A DNA stretch of 64,000 bases from Paenibacillus glacialis (GCF_001637205.1 NZ_LVJH01000007.1:310001-374000), one strand, 5' to 3'. Shown: positions 33,991 to 43,550, counted from the stretch's first letter. Notes: generated from the sequence alone by a model not told the origin. Program-made: numbers and translations.

Positions 33991-35889
33991 TTATTTCTCA
34001 ACTTCTCGTTGAGGTAATTGTGTCACGTAGCTATCGGACAGATGAAGAAGTTCAAGCGCACGATCAAATTCATTTTCTGTAGCTGGGAGTGCTTGGACAC
34101 CATCTCCAGCTAGCGTACTATGCTGTCCGTCCTCATATCCGCTGCCTGATAAGAAGAGTTCTTCGTTGTTCACGAATGATCCGGTGGGTAAATAATAGCG
34201 TTGTGGGAGCAGGTTATAGGTGGTCTGATTCAGTATATCCTGTCCGAAATGAATTTGTTTATCAAGAGATATACCCAATAGATTGGATACGGTAGGTAAG
34301 ATATCCACTTGTCCGCCTAACTGTTTCATCACACTTGAAGTCGTAACCCCAGTGGATGAGATGATCAATGGAATATTAATTAAATCACGTTCTGAATATT
34401 CATGACCCAGGATCTCCTGCATTAACGCTCGATCATCATCTTTGAGAGAGAAGATAGGAAGTCCTCGATGATCACCGTACAGCACGATTAAGCTGTTATC
34501 CCATACACCGTTTTGTTTGAGCTCTTCGATAAAGCGGCCAAGCGAATAATCAGCATAATTCTGTGCACGAATATAATCGCCAACGAACGTACCTTCGAAT
34601 CGCTCTGGAAGTGTCATCTTGTATTTACTCTCTGGAATCGAGAAGGGATTGTGAGCTGACATGGAGATCACGTGTGAATAGAATGGTTGGTCATTCTGAT
34701 CCATTGTGGCTAACTCTGCGGCAGTCTTTTCATATAGCACTTCATCAGAAGCGCCATAGAATACAGTATCATTGTCACCAAAATAGGTTTTATCATAATA
34801 ACGATTAAATCCCAATGTGTTGTAAAGTTCACCACGGTTCCAAAAGTCGACATCATTCGTATGGAACGTAGCGGTGTCATATCTCTGCTCTTGAAGTAGT
34901 TTTGGCAAGCTTGGAAGCTCCTTGTCTACGTACTTTTGGGTAGCTGCACCATTCGGTGGAACATAGAACGAAGTGTTCACGATAAATTCAGCGTCGGATG
35001 TATTACCTTGTCCAACCTGCTGGTAGAAACGAGGGAAATAGTAACTGCTTCCCGCAAGCTTATTCATATTAGGCGTTATTTCATGTTCATCAATCGATAG
35101 ATTAATGAGGAAGTTCTGAAATGACTCCATTTGAATGATAATAAGGTTCTTTCCTTTGGCGGCTCCAAAAAGTATCGGATTAACCGTAGCTTGGATTCCC
35201 TTGGTTTCATTAATAGCAGTCTGTGTAATTTTAGAAGCAACAATAGGTTCATCTTCTTTATTGGCTATCATAGAATAGGCTTCATAATTGAGAATGCCCA
35301 TTTGTTCGGCTTTAACCGTTTCATTCATACTTGCTCGGTTAGGGAAAATATTCAACGTGCATAACACGATAGAAATGCAGAATAGGGTGCCAACCACTTT
35401 ACGGTTAGCTTGACGTGACATGGCTTGCTTCCATTTGAGAGCCCTCTGGCGTCTAAGCATAACAAAGCTAATGATAATGATGTCCAAAAAAATAAGGATA
35501 TATTGCGGTTGATAGACTGCAAATATACTCTTCTTGACTGCTCCAACTTGTTTGACTTGCCCAAACACTTGTGAGGTAGCAATCATACCAAAATGACTAT
35601 GATATACAATTAATGAAAAGAACAAAATGGTAAGTATAAGATTGACAGATAGATAGATCGCGATCTTTCGTTTCGTAGCAAATCTTTCAATTAGGCAAAA
35701 AACGATTAGTATAAAAGGGATTTCCTTAAGCCATGTGGTCCACGAGGGGCCATCTTCAAATAGAAAATACCAAGCGAAATAAATCTTTGCAAGCATGATC
35801 AGAGAGAAGAATAGTAAAGATCTTATACTGAGCTTGCGTGGTACAGTAAACGTCATTGCTTTTCGCGCATCCTTTACTTTGAGATGCAT
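33991..35889 (-). CDS. lipoteichoic acid synthase family protein (LtaS-like)
   Basis: A 632-residue membrane enzyme with five N-terminal helices (~residues 25-200) and an extracytoplasmic sulfatase-fold domain. The catalytic Thr lies in QGNTSDAEFI; metal-binding features include MESFQNFL, HTNDVDFWNR and YGDHRGLP. LtaS-type enzymes transfer glycerol phosphate from phosphatidylglycerol to build lipoteichoic acid; paralogues prime chains or act in sporulation. Which of these applies is not decidable. It is transcribed alone. Confidence 0.9.
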   Translation of the reverse strand: MHLKVKDARKAMTFTVPRKLSIRSLLFFSLIMLAKIYFAWYFLFEDGPSWTTWLKEIPFILIVFCLIERFATKRKIAIYLSVNLILTILFFSLIVYHSHFGMIATSQVFGQVKQVGAVKKSIFAVYQPQYILIFLDIIIISFVMLRRQRALKWKQAMSRQANRKVVGTLFCISIVLCTLNIFPNRASMNETVKAEQMGILNYEAYSMIANKEDEPIVASKITQTAINETKGIQATVNPILFGAAKGKNLIIIQMESFQNFLINLSIDEHEITPNMNKLAGSSYYFPRFYQQVGQGNTSDAEFIVNTSFYVPPNGAATQKYVDKELPSLPKLLQEQRYDTATFHTNDVDFWNRGELYNTLGFNRYYDKTYFGDNDTVFYGASDEVLYEKTAAELATMDQNDQPFYSHVISMSAHNPFSIPESKYKMTLPERFEGTFVGDYIRAQNYADYSLGRFIEELKQNGVWDNSLIVLYGDHRGLPIFSLKDDDRALMQEILGHEYSERDLINIPLIISSTGVTTSSVMKQLGGQVDILPTVSNLLGISLDKQIHFGQDILNQTTYNLLPQRYYLPTGSFVNNEELFLSGSGYEDGQHSTLAGDGVQALPATENEFDRALELLHLSDSYVTQLPQREVEK

Positions 35890-36097
35890 TCATTTTAGTA
35901 CTAGAATCTTTGGAAATCAAATAGAGTGGTCACTAGGTGGTGGGTGGGGTTGGACAGGGGGATTTACTAAGGAATGGATTCGTTGTCGTAACAGCATAAG
36001 ATGGAGTTTAGGCTGTTGAGAGTTGAAAATATAAAGAATTAGAATTATAATGGTCATAGCAACTATAATCATGTCTATTATTTGGGAGGTGTATTAC

Positions 36098-36523
36098 TTG
36101 GAATTAGAAAAATATATAGGTGTTATTGTACACCGGGCAGATTTGAAACTTAATAATTATTATCAGAAAGTGGTTAATCCTTTCGATATTACAGTGGATC
36201 AGTGGGAGATACTGGTTATACTATGGGAAAAGGAAGGGATTACTCAAAAGGAAATCGCAGAAAGACTGTATAAAGATCAGACGAATATTGCTCGTATGTT
36301 ATTCAAGCTTGAGAAGAAAGGCTTTATTCATCGTGTAACCCATGAAACGGATCGAAGATCCTTACGTGTATATCTAACTTCAAAGGGTCGAGAAATAAAA
36401 GATGAGATTCTTGCTCCATCTATTGAAGCGTATAGGAAGACTATTGATGGATTAACAGATGAAGAAGTCGAAACCTTTAGAAGGATACTATCTGCAATAC
36501 ATAATAATGTAAAGGATTTATAG
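36098..36523 (+). CDS. MarR family transcriptional regulator
   Basis: GGGAGGTG precedes TTG 36098, giving 141 residues; the longer frame from 36050 adds an unlikely hydrophobic leader. The winged helix is WEILVILWEKEGITQKEIAERLYKDQTNIARMLFKLEKKGFIHRV, with the DRRSLRVYLTSKG wing. It precedes an MFS exporter whose leader carries a 7-4-7 palindrome. The 35890-36097 gap contains no other gene. Confidence 0.9.
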   Translation: MELEKYIGVIVHRADLKLNNYYQKVVNPFDITVDQWEILVILWEKEGITQKEIAERLYKDQTNIARMLFKLEKKGFIHRVTHETDRRSLRVYLTSKGREIKDEILAPSIEAYRKTIDGLTDEEVETFRRILSAIHNNVKDL

Positions 36524-36661
36524 TAGATTTTGTCTGTAACTGAATTATTTCATCAAATGAATTAGTTGCTACGACGATTATTGTCAAGGCCATTTGTTTT
36601 GAATCACTAAATTTATTGAAAATGAATTAAAAAGGGAAGTAAATAAAAAATCATGGTTTGA

Positions 36662-36679
36662 TAGTTGCTATGGCAACTA
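36662..36679 (+). promoter_or_regulatory. MarR-type operator before the MFS gene
   Basis: TAGTTGC-TATG-GCAACTA is a perfect 7-bp inverted repeat 32 bases before the MFS start. A half site (TTAGTTGCTAC) lies at about 36561. A TTGAAA-N18-TAAATA promoter at ~36618-36647 would put the palindrome in the early transcribed region. Confidence 0.65.
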
Positions 36680-36710
36680 GTGCTTTGACAACTATAAGGA
36701 GAGTGTAAAT

Positions 36711-38108
36711 ATGAAAACAAACAATAATAAAATAGGGATTTTTGATGCCCAGTACAGAGCTTTAACAATCGGTATTATCTTGGCAGTTACAACAGTAGCA
36801 TTCGAGGGACTGGGAGTTACGACGATTGCACCGAAAGTGGCCCAAAGTTTGAATGCTATCCATTCTTATGGTTGGATTTTCAGTGCATTTCTTTTATCCC
36901 AAATTATTGGCACAATGGTCATTGGTCAGCAGATTGATAAGAATGGTGTGTACAAATCTTTTATCATTTCTATTCTAATTTTTGTTGGAGGGATTGTCAT
37001 TGCAGCAACTTCCTTCAATATGTATATTTTGATCGGTGGAAGAGCTTTTCAAGGATTTGGTGCAGGTGCCCTTTTAACGTGTGTATATTCCAGCATTACT
37101 TTAAATTACCCTGATGGGCTTAGAACTAAAATTCTTGCAGCATTTTCTAGTGCTTATATTCTTCCTGCATTAATTGGTCCTTACATAGCAGGGCTTTTAG
37201 CTGAATATCAATCATGGAGGTTCGTGTTCTGGCTGGTTCTGCCTTTCATTATTCTATCTGTATTCTTAACGCTCCCGTCATTTCGTAAATTACAAACTGA
37301 AAATACAATTGCACCATCGGCTAAAAGAGGCGAGTATAAAGAAATATACGCGATTGTGTTAACGTTAGGAACGGGGTTGCTATTAGAAGGATTAGGATTA
37401 ATACCTGATTGGAAGGGAATTGTGATTTCAGTTGCAGGGGTCTTGATTATGGTTCAACCTTTACGGAAACTGTTACCAGAGGGCGCTTTATTAGTTAAAA
37501 AAGGTTTGCCGGCAACCATTGTTACTAGAGGACTATTTGTTGCGTGCTACTTTGCCGTTGAAAGTTATGTTGTTTTAGCTCTAACAAATGTTAAAGGTTT
37601 ATCGGCGGATGTTGCGGGTTTGATTGTTGCCACTGGAGCAATCAGCTGGTCAATAGCCGCGTGGTTGCAATCCAAGTTTGATGAAAGAGACCAAGGGAAT
37701 GGTCGAATACAGCGAGTAATGGTCGGTGTTGCTTTAATGATTGTCGGAGTTGCACTGGTCATAACAGCCATGGGACTTTCAGGTAATGGAATCGTGCTCG
37801 CAGTGTTCTCACAAATACTTACCGGATTTGGAATAGGGTTGGCACATCCAACTACGGGAGCCATTGCACTACAACATGCCAAAGCAAGCGAAGCAGGTAC
37901 GATTTCAGCGAACGTTCAATTTGTTGATGCGTTTAGTCCTGCATTAAGCATCGGATTAGGAGGTGCTCTAATTACCATAAGTGGAACTTTTGGATGGGGA
38001 ATATTGACAGGAATCATGTTAGCCTTATCCATCCAGCTTCTTTTCGTACTTTTCAGTTTCATAGTCTCCTTCCGTATTGCGAAGAAGGACAGAAGATTAC
38101 AGATATAA
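36711..38108 (+). CDS. MFS transporter (DHA2/EmrB-like efflux)
   Basis: A 465-residue protein with about 14 hydrophobic segments, starting after AAGGAGAG. Helix 1 has FEGLGVTTIAPKVAQSL, with GWIFSAFLLSQIIGTMVIGQQIDKNG for the A-motif region (degenerate), and GPYIAGLLAE for motif C. Efflux of an unknown compound under control of the upstream MarR protein is the likely role. Confidence 0.82.
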   Translation: MKTNNNKIGIFDAQYRALTIGIILAVTTVAFEGLGVTTIAPKVAQSLNAIHSYGWIFSAFLLSQIIGTMVIGQQIDKNGVYKSFIISILIFVGGIVIAATSFNMYILIGGRAFQGFGAGALLTCVYSSITLNYPDGLRTKILAAFSSAYILPALIGPYIAGLLAEYQSWRFVFWLVLPFIILSVFLTLPSFRKLQTENTIAPSAKRGEYKEIYAIVLTLGTGLLLEGLGLIPDWKGIVISVAGVLIMVQPLRKLLPEGALLVKKGLPATIVTRGLFVACYFAVESYVVLALTNVKGLSADVAGLIVATGAISWSIAAWLQSKFDERDQGNGRIQRVMVGVALMIVGVALVITAMGLSGNGIVLAVFSQILTGFGIGLAHPTTGAIALQHAKASEAGTISANVQFVDAFSPALSIGLGGALITISGTFGWGILTGIMLALSIQLLFVLFSFIVSFRIAKKDRRLQI

Positions 38109-38228
38109 TAACTGTGATTTTAAGTCAATTTAATATTAGGGAAGCCTTTTATTAGAAAGGTACATTTGATTGTTTACTACCCTCATTGGTTTAGATATGA
38201 TTTTAAGTATAATCCTTCTAAAGAAACA

Positions 38229-38265
38229 AGGTGAGCCCTTACTACTAAAATAGTAGGGCTCACCT
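38229..38265. terminator. bidirectional terminator
   Basis: AGGTGAGCCC-T-TACTA pairs with TAGTAGGGCTCACCT around CTAAAA, with T-rich sequence on the plus side. It separates the MFS gene from the convergent ABC permease gene. Confidence 0.85.
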
Positions 38266-38329
38266 CTTTATTTATCTTCCTATTCTGTGTTTAATGCCAG
38301 TTGTACTCCATGCAATGGACTCCAATAAG

Positions 38330-39142
38330 TCATGCCTTAAAATTATCCTGCCACTTCAGCGAACGTTGCTCCAAGAATCTCACAAATGAATCAGAGAATT
38401 TACCAGCTAATGCAAAGATGATAATACCTACGAAGACGGTATCTGTCTGCATGAAGGAGCGGGCATCTTGGATACCTCTATCTGCGCCTAATAATTCGGC
38501 AGCGACTAAGCACATCCATGTAACGCTTAATGATAACCTTACACCTAACAGAATATTGGGTAAGGCAGAGGGTAACATCAGCCGCGTGATTTGATGGAAG
38601 CGATTATATTCCATGACTTTGGCAACTTCGAACAGTTTGTTGTCTATATTTCGTATACCGAGGAAGGCTTGCATGTACAACGGAAAGAAAGATCCAAGGG
38701 ATATTAATAGCACTTTCGAGAGTTCGCCGAAGCCGAACCATAGAATAAAGAGTGGCGTGATGGCTAATAAGGGAACGGTATGGATCATTTGGAAAGAAGG
38801 ATTCAAATAATGTTCTGACTTTCTGTTCATCCCCACAATAACACCGAAGAGTAATCCAAGTCCTCCTCCTAATAAGAAGCCAAGTAATGCACGGACTAAA
38901 CTGATCTCCATATGAGACCATAGTTTGCCTGTGGCAATTAAGTCCATGGCACGGATGAGGATAAGAGAGGGTGATGAGAATAACAATGAGGGTAGAATAC
39001 CTATTCGTGTAACTATTTCCCAGAGAATTAGAAAGGCAATGGGTAGAAACAAAGCGCGAAATAAGATGATGCCTCTTGTGGAGTTCGTTTTCTTTTTCTT
39101 AATGGTGTTTGCTTTACTCTGAGTAATTGTTACTGTAGACAT
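38330..39142 (-). CDS. SsuC/TauC-type ABC transporter permease
   Basis: A 270-residue inner-membrane permease with six helices and the coupling motif EVAKVMEYNRFHQITRLMLPSALPNIL. It belongs to the sulfonate/nitrate/taurine or thiamine-precursor importer class. GAAAGGATC precedes ATG 39142. Its ATPase gene upstream is truncated and no binding protein is encoded nearby, so the transporter is probably dead unless other subunits serve it. Confidence 0.85.
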   Translation of the reverse strand: MSTVTITQSKANTIKKKKTNSTRGIILFRALFLPIAFLILWEIVTRIGILPSLLFSSPSLILIRAMDLIATGKLWSHMEISLVRALLGFLLGGGLGLLFGVIVGMNRKSEHYLNPSFQMIHTVPLLAITPLFILWFGFGELSKVLLISLGSFFPLYMQAFLGIRNIDNKLFEVAKVMEYNRFHQITRLMLPSALPNILLGVRLSLSVTWMCLVAAELLGADRGIQDARSFMQTDTVFVGIIIFALAGKFSDSFVRFLEQRSLKWQDNFKA

Positions 39143-39176
39143 TGCAATGATCCTTTCTATCGTAAAATAAAATATT

Positions 39177-39521
39177 TTAAATGATGAAATCTTCTTTATC
39201 GTTGATCTTATGATCTAGATGTTCGAGAATAATGGTTCTGAATTCTTGGAAAGCTTTGCTTGTTCTCGTTCTTGGATAAGGAATATCAATCGGTATAATA
39301 GCTTTAATGCGACCTGGTTTAGCATCCAATACGACAACTTTAGAAGACAAAAAGACAGATTCATCAATATCATGGGTGACAAGCACCATCGTTGTTTTAT
39401 TCTTCTCCCAAATCTCATGTAAAGCTTCTTGCATATGGGATCGTGTAAAAGCATCTAGTGCACCAAATGGTTCATCTAATAATAGAACTTTCGGATTGCG
39501 TAGTAGTAGCGCGAGCAATGG
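39177..39521 (-). pseudogene. 3' remnant of SsuB/TauB-type ABC ATPase gene
   Basis: Only the last ~113 residues remain. [24 protein letters not shown] gives Walker B and the D-loop, and [18 protein letters not shown] gives the switch His. Walker A and the signature are missing. The homology stops at ~39521, exactly where the decayed IS3-family transposase begins on the other strand. Insertion and deletion removed the 5' two thirds. Confidence 0.85.
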
Positions 39522-40520
39522 CTAGATATAATAACGAATTCAAACATAAGATTATGCTACGGATGATGCCGCCCTACTGGTGTTGCGAAAAAAGGCCCAA
39601 CAGATCCCGAGAAAGAATGATTGCTGCCTAAGATCGTCAAGATGTCATTACACTTATTGGGGAAGCTGTATTAGCAGGAGGACGGGAACGTCTAGCCTGT
39701 TAGGAGCATTCCATTACCCAACGAACGTTACAGCGGCTGGCGCAGTGAGCGATCCCCGCTGGAAGATCAACGTCCCCATGACATCAAACTAGCGCCTTCA
39801 CATAAGCTAAGTGAACCCGAAGTTTAGCAGATCGTTGAAGTGATTAACCAAGCCGAGTATAAGAGTTTACCACCGAGTCAGATCGTGCCGAGACTTGTAG
39901 ATCAAGGAATCTATCTCGGTTCAGAATCTACCTTTTACCGCGTCATGCACAAGTATGGGCAACAGCAACATCGTGGGCGTAGCCAGAAGCCTAGCTCAAA
40001 GCCCATTACTAATCATTGTGCCACCCAACCCAATCAAATGGATGTGGGATATTAGTGGGCTACAGGGTCCGGTCACTATCTCTATCTCGTTCTAGATTTA
40101 TATAGTCGCAAAATTGTAGCCCGATGAAAGGAGCAACTCTACTTGAAACCCTATACAGTCTAGGAATAATACCCTCACGAAGTAGACCGCGAGTAAGCAA
40201 CGACAATCCGTACGTAGAGCCTATTTTTAGAACGTGTAAAAACCGACCAAAACTACCCTCTTAAAGGATTTGGATCTAGAGGTGAGGCCGGGAGTGAGCC
40301 TTACGCTTTGTCCGATGGGTATAACTAGGAGCATCGTCACAGAGGGTTGAACTTCTTGACCCTGAATCAAGGACATCTGGGACTTTCTGAGGAGATATTT
40401 GAGAAGAGAAAGCAAGTCTAGGAGGCAGCAAAGGCGAAGAACCCTAGTCGTTGGTCTGAAAAAAACACGCAACTGGAGACTAGATAAACAGGTATGGCTC
40501 AATCCCGAAAAAGACGGGGT
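39518..40520 (+). mobile_element. degenerate IS3-family insertion sequence
   Basis: Pieces of OrfA/OrfB occur in several frames with stops. The N-terminus is [18 protein letters not shown] (39518 on). It is followed by QDVITLIGEAVLAGGRERLAC, RTLQRL, INQAEYKSLPPSQIVPRLVDQG with GSESTFYRVMHKYGQQQHRG (39840-40000), the integrase-core piece GHYLYLVLDLYSRKIVAR, and frames around 40190-40520 equivalent to VSNDNPYVE..FVHWYNHEHRHRGLNFLTP. Much of OrfA is deleted. No intact ORF or clear terminal repeats were found, so it is immobile. Confidence 0.85.
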
Positions 40521-40659
40521 TATGGATGGATACCGATGAAGAGCATTCCGAATGACTACATAAATTCTATGGAATCGCGACAACTGTCTTGACAACTACC
40601 GAAGGACATCACTTGCTTTTTCTAAGATCATTAGATGTTATGAATATACCCTCTTCTAA

Positions 40660-40689
40660 TTGACAATGATTATCGTTATCGAATATCAT
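40660..40689 (+). promoter_or_regulatory. promoter with Fur box before the first AraC-lipoprotein hybrid
   Basis: TTGACA (40660-40665), 18 bases, TATCAT (40684-40689). ATGATTATCGTTATC (40666-40680) fills the spacer and matches the Fur 15-mer at 13 positions. A longer reading frame that starts here is therefore promoter, not coding. Confidence 0.75.
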
Positions 40690-40761
40690 CATAGTGAACT
40701 GCAAAGGGATTTATTGCTGAATAATAGGTTCAGCATGTTGTCAAACGGGGGAGAAGAAATA

Positions 40762-42744
40762 GTGAACTGGGAAGAGTATATCCAAATGTGGGACAATGCA
40801 TCGATTCAGTTGGTGGATATTCGCCAACTTGTGATAAGTAGCCGGGGGAAGCAGCAATATTCTCTCCCAGCCAGTGGTTTTATATATGTAGTGCAAGGAC
40901 AAGGCACCATTTGGCTAGATGGTGAAATACATAAATTTGAACGGTTTTATCTACTGCATGCAGGAAAAGGAAGCAGTATAAGTATCGAGGTTGGACAAGA
41001 TGAGGTCACGTACTATTACATTTTATATAGAGGTAGTATGTCCGCCAAAGCTAGTAAGGAAATACAGAAGAAATATCACATGAACAACCCTTTTCAGCTT
41101 CCGTATGCCTGCCGGCCTCTTGCTCCGGTCATTTTATATCGTCACGTGGATTCAATGTATGAGGAATGGAACCGTAGGGAGATTCTGGAACGTTTTCATG
41201 TGAAAATCTGGTTTTATCAGTTCGTATATACACTTGTCCAGCAGCTTAAGCTTCAGGGAGTTGCTTCAAAGGAAACGGATATGGTAGAAGAGATCATTCA
41301 GTACATTCACGAACATTTCAATGAGTCTATTTCTCTAGAGTCATTGGCGGAGCTATGGAATTACAGCATTCAATATTTATCGAGGCAATTCAAACGCCAT
41401 ACGGGGAGAAGCCCTATCGAATATGTGATTCAGACGCGGATGGCTAAAGCGAAGGAATTAATGATCCGGACAGATGCCACTGCACAGGAGATTGCTTCAA
41501 GCGTAGGTTATAGTGACGTTTTTTATTTTACACGTCTGTTCAAGAAGCAGGTCGGGATGACGCCAGGCCAATACAAAAAGCAAGTGAAGGAGAGCTCGGG
41601 CGGTTCAGATAGTCCATGGGAAGGGTTCGTATCCTCTATGGGCAAAAATGCTTCTTCTTGTTATATTATTGATGATAATCATTATCAATTAAAAACAAAG
41701 GGAGACAGGCAGATGTTAAAAGGAACAAGATCGAAGATAGCGTTAACTCTGATGTTATGTTTTACGCTGATACTTGCAGCTTGCACGAATGGGAACTCCA
41801 GTCGAAATAATAACCAGGGCTCACCAGGTGGAACTTCAGAGCAAAGTGCGGAGTCTACTCAAAATACGTCTTCCAATCAGACCAAAGAAGATACGAGCAT
41901 GCGAAAATTATCAACGGTCAAGGGAGAAGTTAGTGTTCCGGCACATCCCAAACGTGTTGTTGTTGACTGGGACCTAGGGCCAGTCTTAGCTGTGGGGGTA
42001 ACGCCAGTTGGGGCGTCTAGTACACAAATGAACTTTGCTGAATTTCTAAAGCCTTATTTACCAGAAACGATTCAAGATATTGGTTTAGATGGGAGTATTT
42101 CCATGGAGAAGGTATTGGATTTGTCTCCGGATTTGATTATTACTTGGAATAAGGATGCTTATGATAATTACTCCAAAATCGCACCGACCGTCGTGTTTGA
42201 CACAAGCCAGTATTCAACAATTCAGGACGAAATTACGGCCATGGGCGATATCCTAGGTCGACAAGAAGAAGCTAAAAAGTGGATTGAAGATTTTGAAATA
42301 CGTACGGAAGCTGCCCGCAATAAAATCAAAAATATAATTCCAAAAGATGCAACTATCTCAATTGTGGATTATGTTACTGTAGACAAATTTTTGATGGTGA
42401 TTGGCAATTCAGGCGAACGAGGAGGCAGAGCTGCATACGATATTTTGGGTCTGAACCCTACCCCAAAAGTGAAAAGTGAAATCATTGATAAAAAAGCGGA
42501 CCGTGTTGAAGTGTCTTGGGAGACTGTAAACGACTATGTAGGCGATTACGTCATTGTGCTTAAAGTTGATGGTAAAGAGCCACCCAAGCTGCCAGTGACC
42601 TGGACATCCTTAAATGCTGTCAAAAATCATCATGTGATTGAGATTGAAATGGAGAAATATTTTGCGGCGGATTCATTCTCATCCCTTTTACAGGCGGAAG
42701 ATATTGCCGACAAGATCACGAAACTGGCTGCGACTACTAAATGA
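40762..42744 (+). CDS. AraC-type regulator fused in frame to a siderophore-binding lipoprotein (copy 1)
   Basis: GGGGGAG at 40747-40753 sets a GTG start at 40762 and 660 residues. Residues ~1-150 are a cupin-like sensor (LPASGFIYVVQGQGTIWLDG). Residues ~175-275 hold two helix-turn-helix units (LESLAELWNYSIQYLSRQFKRHTG; AQEIASSVGYSDVFYFTRLFKKQVGMTPGQY). A linker follows, then Met 318 with a second ribosome site (GGGAGA) and a lipoprotein signal, lipobox LAAC with Cys 341. Residues ~375-655 are a type III binding domain (AHPKRVVVDWDLGPVLAVGVTPVG; LDLSPDLIITWN). Btr-like regulators carry such a domain without a signal peptide. Two proteins from internal initiation, or one membrane-tethered protein, are both possible. 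Confidence 0.85.
   Translation: MNWEEYIQMWDNASIQLVDIRQLVISSRGKQQYSLPASGFIYVVQGQGTIWLDGEIHKFERFYLLHAGKGSSISIEVGQDEVTYYYILYRGSMSAKASKEIQKKYHMNNPFQLPYACRPLAPVILYRHVDSMYEEWNRREILERFHVKIWFYQFVYTLVQQLKLQGVASKETDMVEEIIQYIHEHFNESISLESLAELWNYSIQYLSRQFKRHTGRSPIEYVIQTRMAKAKELMIRTDATAQEIASSVGYSDVFYFTRLFKKQVGMTPGQYKKQVKESSGGSDSPWEGFVSSMGKNASSCYIIDDNHYQLKTKGDRQMLKGTRSKIALTLMLCFTLILAACTNGNSSRNNNQGSPGGTSEQSAESTQNTSSNQTKEDTSMRKLSTVKGEVSVPAHPKRVVVDWDLGPVLAVGVTPVGASSTQMNFAEFLKPYLPETIQDIGLDGSISMEKVLDLSPDLIITWNKDAYDNYSKIAPTVVFDTSQYSTIQDEITAMGDILGRQEEAKKWIEDFEIRTEAARNKIKNIIPKDATISIVDYVTVDKFLMVIGNSGERGGRAAYDILGLNPTPKVKSEIIDKKADRVEVSWETVNDYVGDYVIVLKVDGKEPPKLPVTWTSLNAVKNHHVIEIEMEKYFAADSFSSLLQAEDIADKITKLAATTK
41673..41687 (+). 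promoter_or_regulatory. Fur box inside the AraC-lipoprotein linker (copy 1)
   Basis: TGATAATCATTATCA is a perfect 7-1-7 Fur site, encoding part of the linker (DDNHYQ). A TTGTTA -35-like box lies at 41658-41663 and a ribosome site with ATG 41713 follows, so a separate iron-repressed transcript for the lipoprotein part is likely. Confidence 0.8.
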
Positions 42745-43198
42745 TCAATTCTGTGTGCGATCTTTGTAATAGGTTGGATTTTTAGTGCTTGGAATGCTGA
42801 TTTACAAATTCAAAAATTAGCGATTCACTTCATGGGATATTCAGCGTTGATGGGGGAGTTCATTAGTGGCCATTCTTGCTGTGGGTGCACATCATATGGC
42901 TTCGCTCCTTCATGCTAAGGATGTACCAATTATCGTTGCACTCAGATGCTTGTTCATTGGATAGAAGTAGATATGTTTCGTCTTAGGTAATCATTTTACG
43001 CGGTTAGAGTCCTATGGTCGTGCGATTAAGGTGTTAGAAAAAGGATCGATTTCGACAATAAAATAGATAATAATTTGGTTTACGAAGCGGGTCCTCACTT
43101 CGTTATCATGAAAGTTCCAGTTTAACGTGTTCATTACTGCCGATATTTTATGTAGTTCAAGAAATTACTTGCGCCGAATAAATTGATGAAAGTATAAG
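42745..43198. other. gene-free stretch, probably decayed coding sequence
   Basis: No intact gene. Short in-frame pieces such as VGAHHMASLLHAKDVPIIVAL (plus strand, ~42880-42945) and VYEAGPHFVIMKVPV (~43079-43122) read like broken coding sequence but match no family I recognise. Confidence 0.4.
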
Positions 43199-43231
43199 AC
43201 TCCCGTTGCTTCTGTAGCACGGGAGTTTTTA
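43199..43231 (+). terminator. strong terminator
   Basis: ACTCCCGT-T-GCT pairs with AGCACGGGAGT around a short loop, followed by TTTTT. It probably ends the transcript of the AraC-lipoprotein hybrid or of the decayed sequence after it. The span 43232-43530 shows no gene. Confidence 0.8.
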
Positions 43232-43530
43232 ACTTTTATTGGATTATCACGGAACATTGTAATTATGTTTATAATATTAACTTCTTGTGATGAAAAGTGG
43301 TTCAGAACTAGCCGGTCACTTCCATTGTTGAAACTGTCCGCTCCTTACTAATGAACGAGCCAGTCGGCAACTATGTTTAGATTGCACTTGCATGGTGTTC
43401 TTCGGGCGGTTTCGTTGTCGACTATAGCCTCTTACGGAAAATGTGCTTGCTCTAGCTGACGTTGGATATTTACTCTAGGGTTTGTTGAAAGCTTCTATTG
43501 ATATTTGTATGAAGAATGATGTATGATTGA

Positions 43531-43550
43531 AACATACGATATCGTATGTT
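43531..43550 (+). promoter_or_regulatory. perfect 20-bp palindromic TetR operator
   Basis: AACATACGATATCGTATGTT lies 24 bases before the tetR-like start. Its arms recur at 44152-44175 before the downstream membrane-protein genes, so one regulator likely controls both. Confidence 0.8.

Noticed and set aside
40660..40761. N-terminal extension of the first AraC hybrid from TTG 40660
   Set aside because: These bases are the TTGACA -35 box, the Fur box and the -10 box; a good ribosome site precedes GTG 40762.
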